IMG/VR virus record: IMGVR_UViG_3300044714_000012
Coordinates: 1 to 22,076 of that record
From: a virus
DNA: 22,076 bases
Direction: 5' to 3' (one strand)
Shown piece after piece: positions 21,588 through 22,076 of this stretch; position 1 is the first letter of the stretch; each line of letters opens with the position of its first letter. Under the pieces are notes generated by a model that saw nothing but the letters and a program-made list of their open reading frames with translations, was not told the DNA's origin and searched no databases. The position numbers and the translations under genes were made by a program.

Positions 21588-21614
21588 GGGCTGGCGGGCA
21601 AACCCGCCTAACCC
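21588..21614. other. GC-rich hairpin after the HNH gene
   Basis: ggcggg (21593-21598) and cccgcc (21603-21608) form a 6-bp stem with loop caaa, and flanking ggg (21588-21590) and ccc (21612-21614) could extend it across a small internal loop. There is no U-tract, so termination is doubtful. It lies in the 66-base gap before the proline-rich gene. Confidence 0.4.
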
Positions 21615-21629
21615 ACAAAGGGGATATGC

Positions 21630-22076
21630 ATGCCGCGCAGACCGCAACTCGGTTATTTCTTCCCGGTCCATCGGCCGGGACATGGGCTGCCTTGGCCGGA
21701 ACGTCCGACCGATCCCGGATGGGGCGTCGAGGAGGGCGAACTTCCCGAGGTCGAACCGCCGGAACCGGGCGAGCCCGGACATCCCCTGCCACCGAACCCG
21801 CCCGGAATTTGGCCGCCGCTCGATGGGGCGGGTCCGTCGCATCCGATTTTCCCGGTCGAGCCCGATGACGGACCCTGGGAACCGGGTGAGATATGGCCGC
21901 CGATCCGTCCGCCGGGCGGCGGTCGCCTGCCGACAGCGCCGGGGCAGCCACTACCCAAACAGCTGTTTTGGGCGCTCGTCCATCTGACCGGATACGGGTT
22001 CCGCTGGGTCGTCGTCGACCTTAACGCGGTTCATCGTCCGACACCGCCCGCCGGTGGCATCGTCGGGCGTCCGCCG
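21630..22076 (+). CDS. Proline-rich protein (3' end beyond window)
   Basis: The frame is open from ATG 21630 to the last base (149 codons) with no stop, so the gene is partial. An aaagggg at 21617-21623 gives a ribosome-binding site. About the first 115 residues are a Pro/Gly/Trp/Glu-rich, low-complexity stretch (e.g. 'PEPGEPGHPLPPNPPGIWPP') followed by a more ordered part 'PKQLFWALVHLTGYGFRWVVVDLNAV'. I recall similar proline-rich phage proteins of unknown function in alphaproteobacterial phages. It may be a flexible linker-bearing structural or lysis-region protein; no function can be assigned. Confidence 0.7.
   Translation, partial: MPRRPQLGYFFPVHRPGHGLPWPERPTDPGWGVEEGELPEVEPPEPGEPGHPLPPNPPGIWPPLDGAGPSHPIFPVEPDDGPWEPGEIWPPIRPPGGGRLPTAPGQPLPKQLFWALVHLTGYGFRWVVVDLNAVHRPTPPAGGIVGRPP

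Noticed and set aside
20959-21951. 330-residue - strand open frame
   Set aside because: It runs opposite the HNH gene, the small upstream gene and the proline-rich gene, all with ribosome-binding sites and sensible protein composition; the - strand product is Arg/Ala-rich shadow.
1-22076. tRNA genes, CRISPR arrays, insertion sequences or attachment sites
   Set aside because: None seen on reading the sequence; the coding density leaves almost no room, and no transposase or integrase motif occurs.

Overview
The window is a continuous piece of a tailed-phage (or prophage) structural region with a contractile, Mu-type tail. Every gene I accept lies on the + strand, and most neighbours overlap by 1-4 bases (TGATG or ATGA junctions), so it reads as one long translationally coupled late operon. 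The GC-rich sequence, Arg/Ala/Asp-rich proteins and some repeat types (an Ig-like 'SDGS' repeat and a fibre repeat of the form LPLxGGxMxG) suggest an alphaproteobacterial host. The host is inferred from composition and remembered families only. No integrase, repressor, transposase, portal, capsid or terminase gene is inside the window.

Layout: (1) 2-2301: the 3' part of a tail-fibre-like gene, a lower-GC orphan, and a protein combining carbohydrate-binding-like modules with a collagen-like segment. (2) 2298-5389: head-tail connection cluster (gp6-like adaptor, joining protein, gp10-like protein, tail terminator). Mixed into it are two tiny membrane proteins, two unknown small proteins, and a small protein resembling the Acb2/Tad1 family of cyclic-nucleotide sponges. 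(3) 5390-8078: a three-gene accessory cassette of repeat proteins (Ig-like repeats, duplicated beta-sandwich domains, and a 27-29-residue His-containing repeat that continues across a gene boundary). (4) 8075-18504: the tail machine in Mu order: gp38-like, sheath, tube, tail assembly chaperone with a predicted -1 frameshift extension, tape measure, gpN (split into two ORFs), gpP hub, gp45 spike, gp46, gp47 and gp48. (5) 18505-20962: two tail-fibre genes, the second ending in an S74-type self-cleaving chaperone domain. (6) 20977-22076: a small unknown protein, an HNH endonuclease, and a proline-rich protein that runs off the window.

The genes work together to close the filled head, build the tube on a tape-measure scaffold, wrap it in sheath and attach baseplate and fibres. 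Most interesting for follow-up are the Acb2/Tad1-like gene in the neck cluster, the repeat-protein cassette between tail terminator and sheath, an arrangement of mutually exclusive hairpins just after the sheath stop codon, and the predicted chaperone frameshift. All family names come from recognising motifs and gene order; no database search was run.
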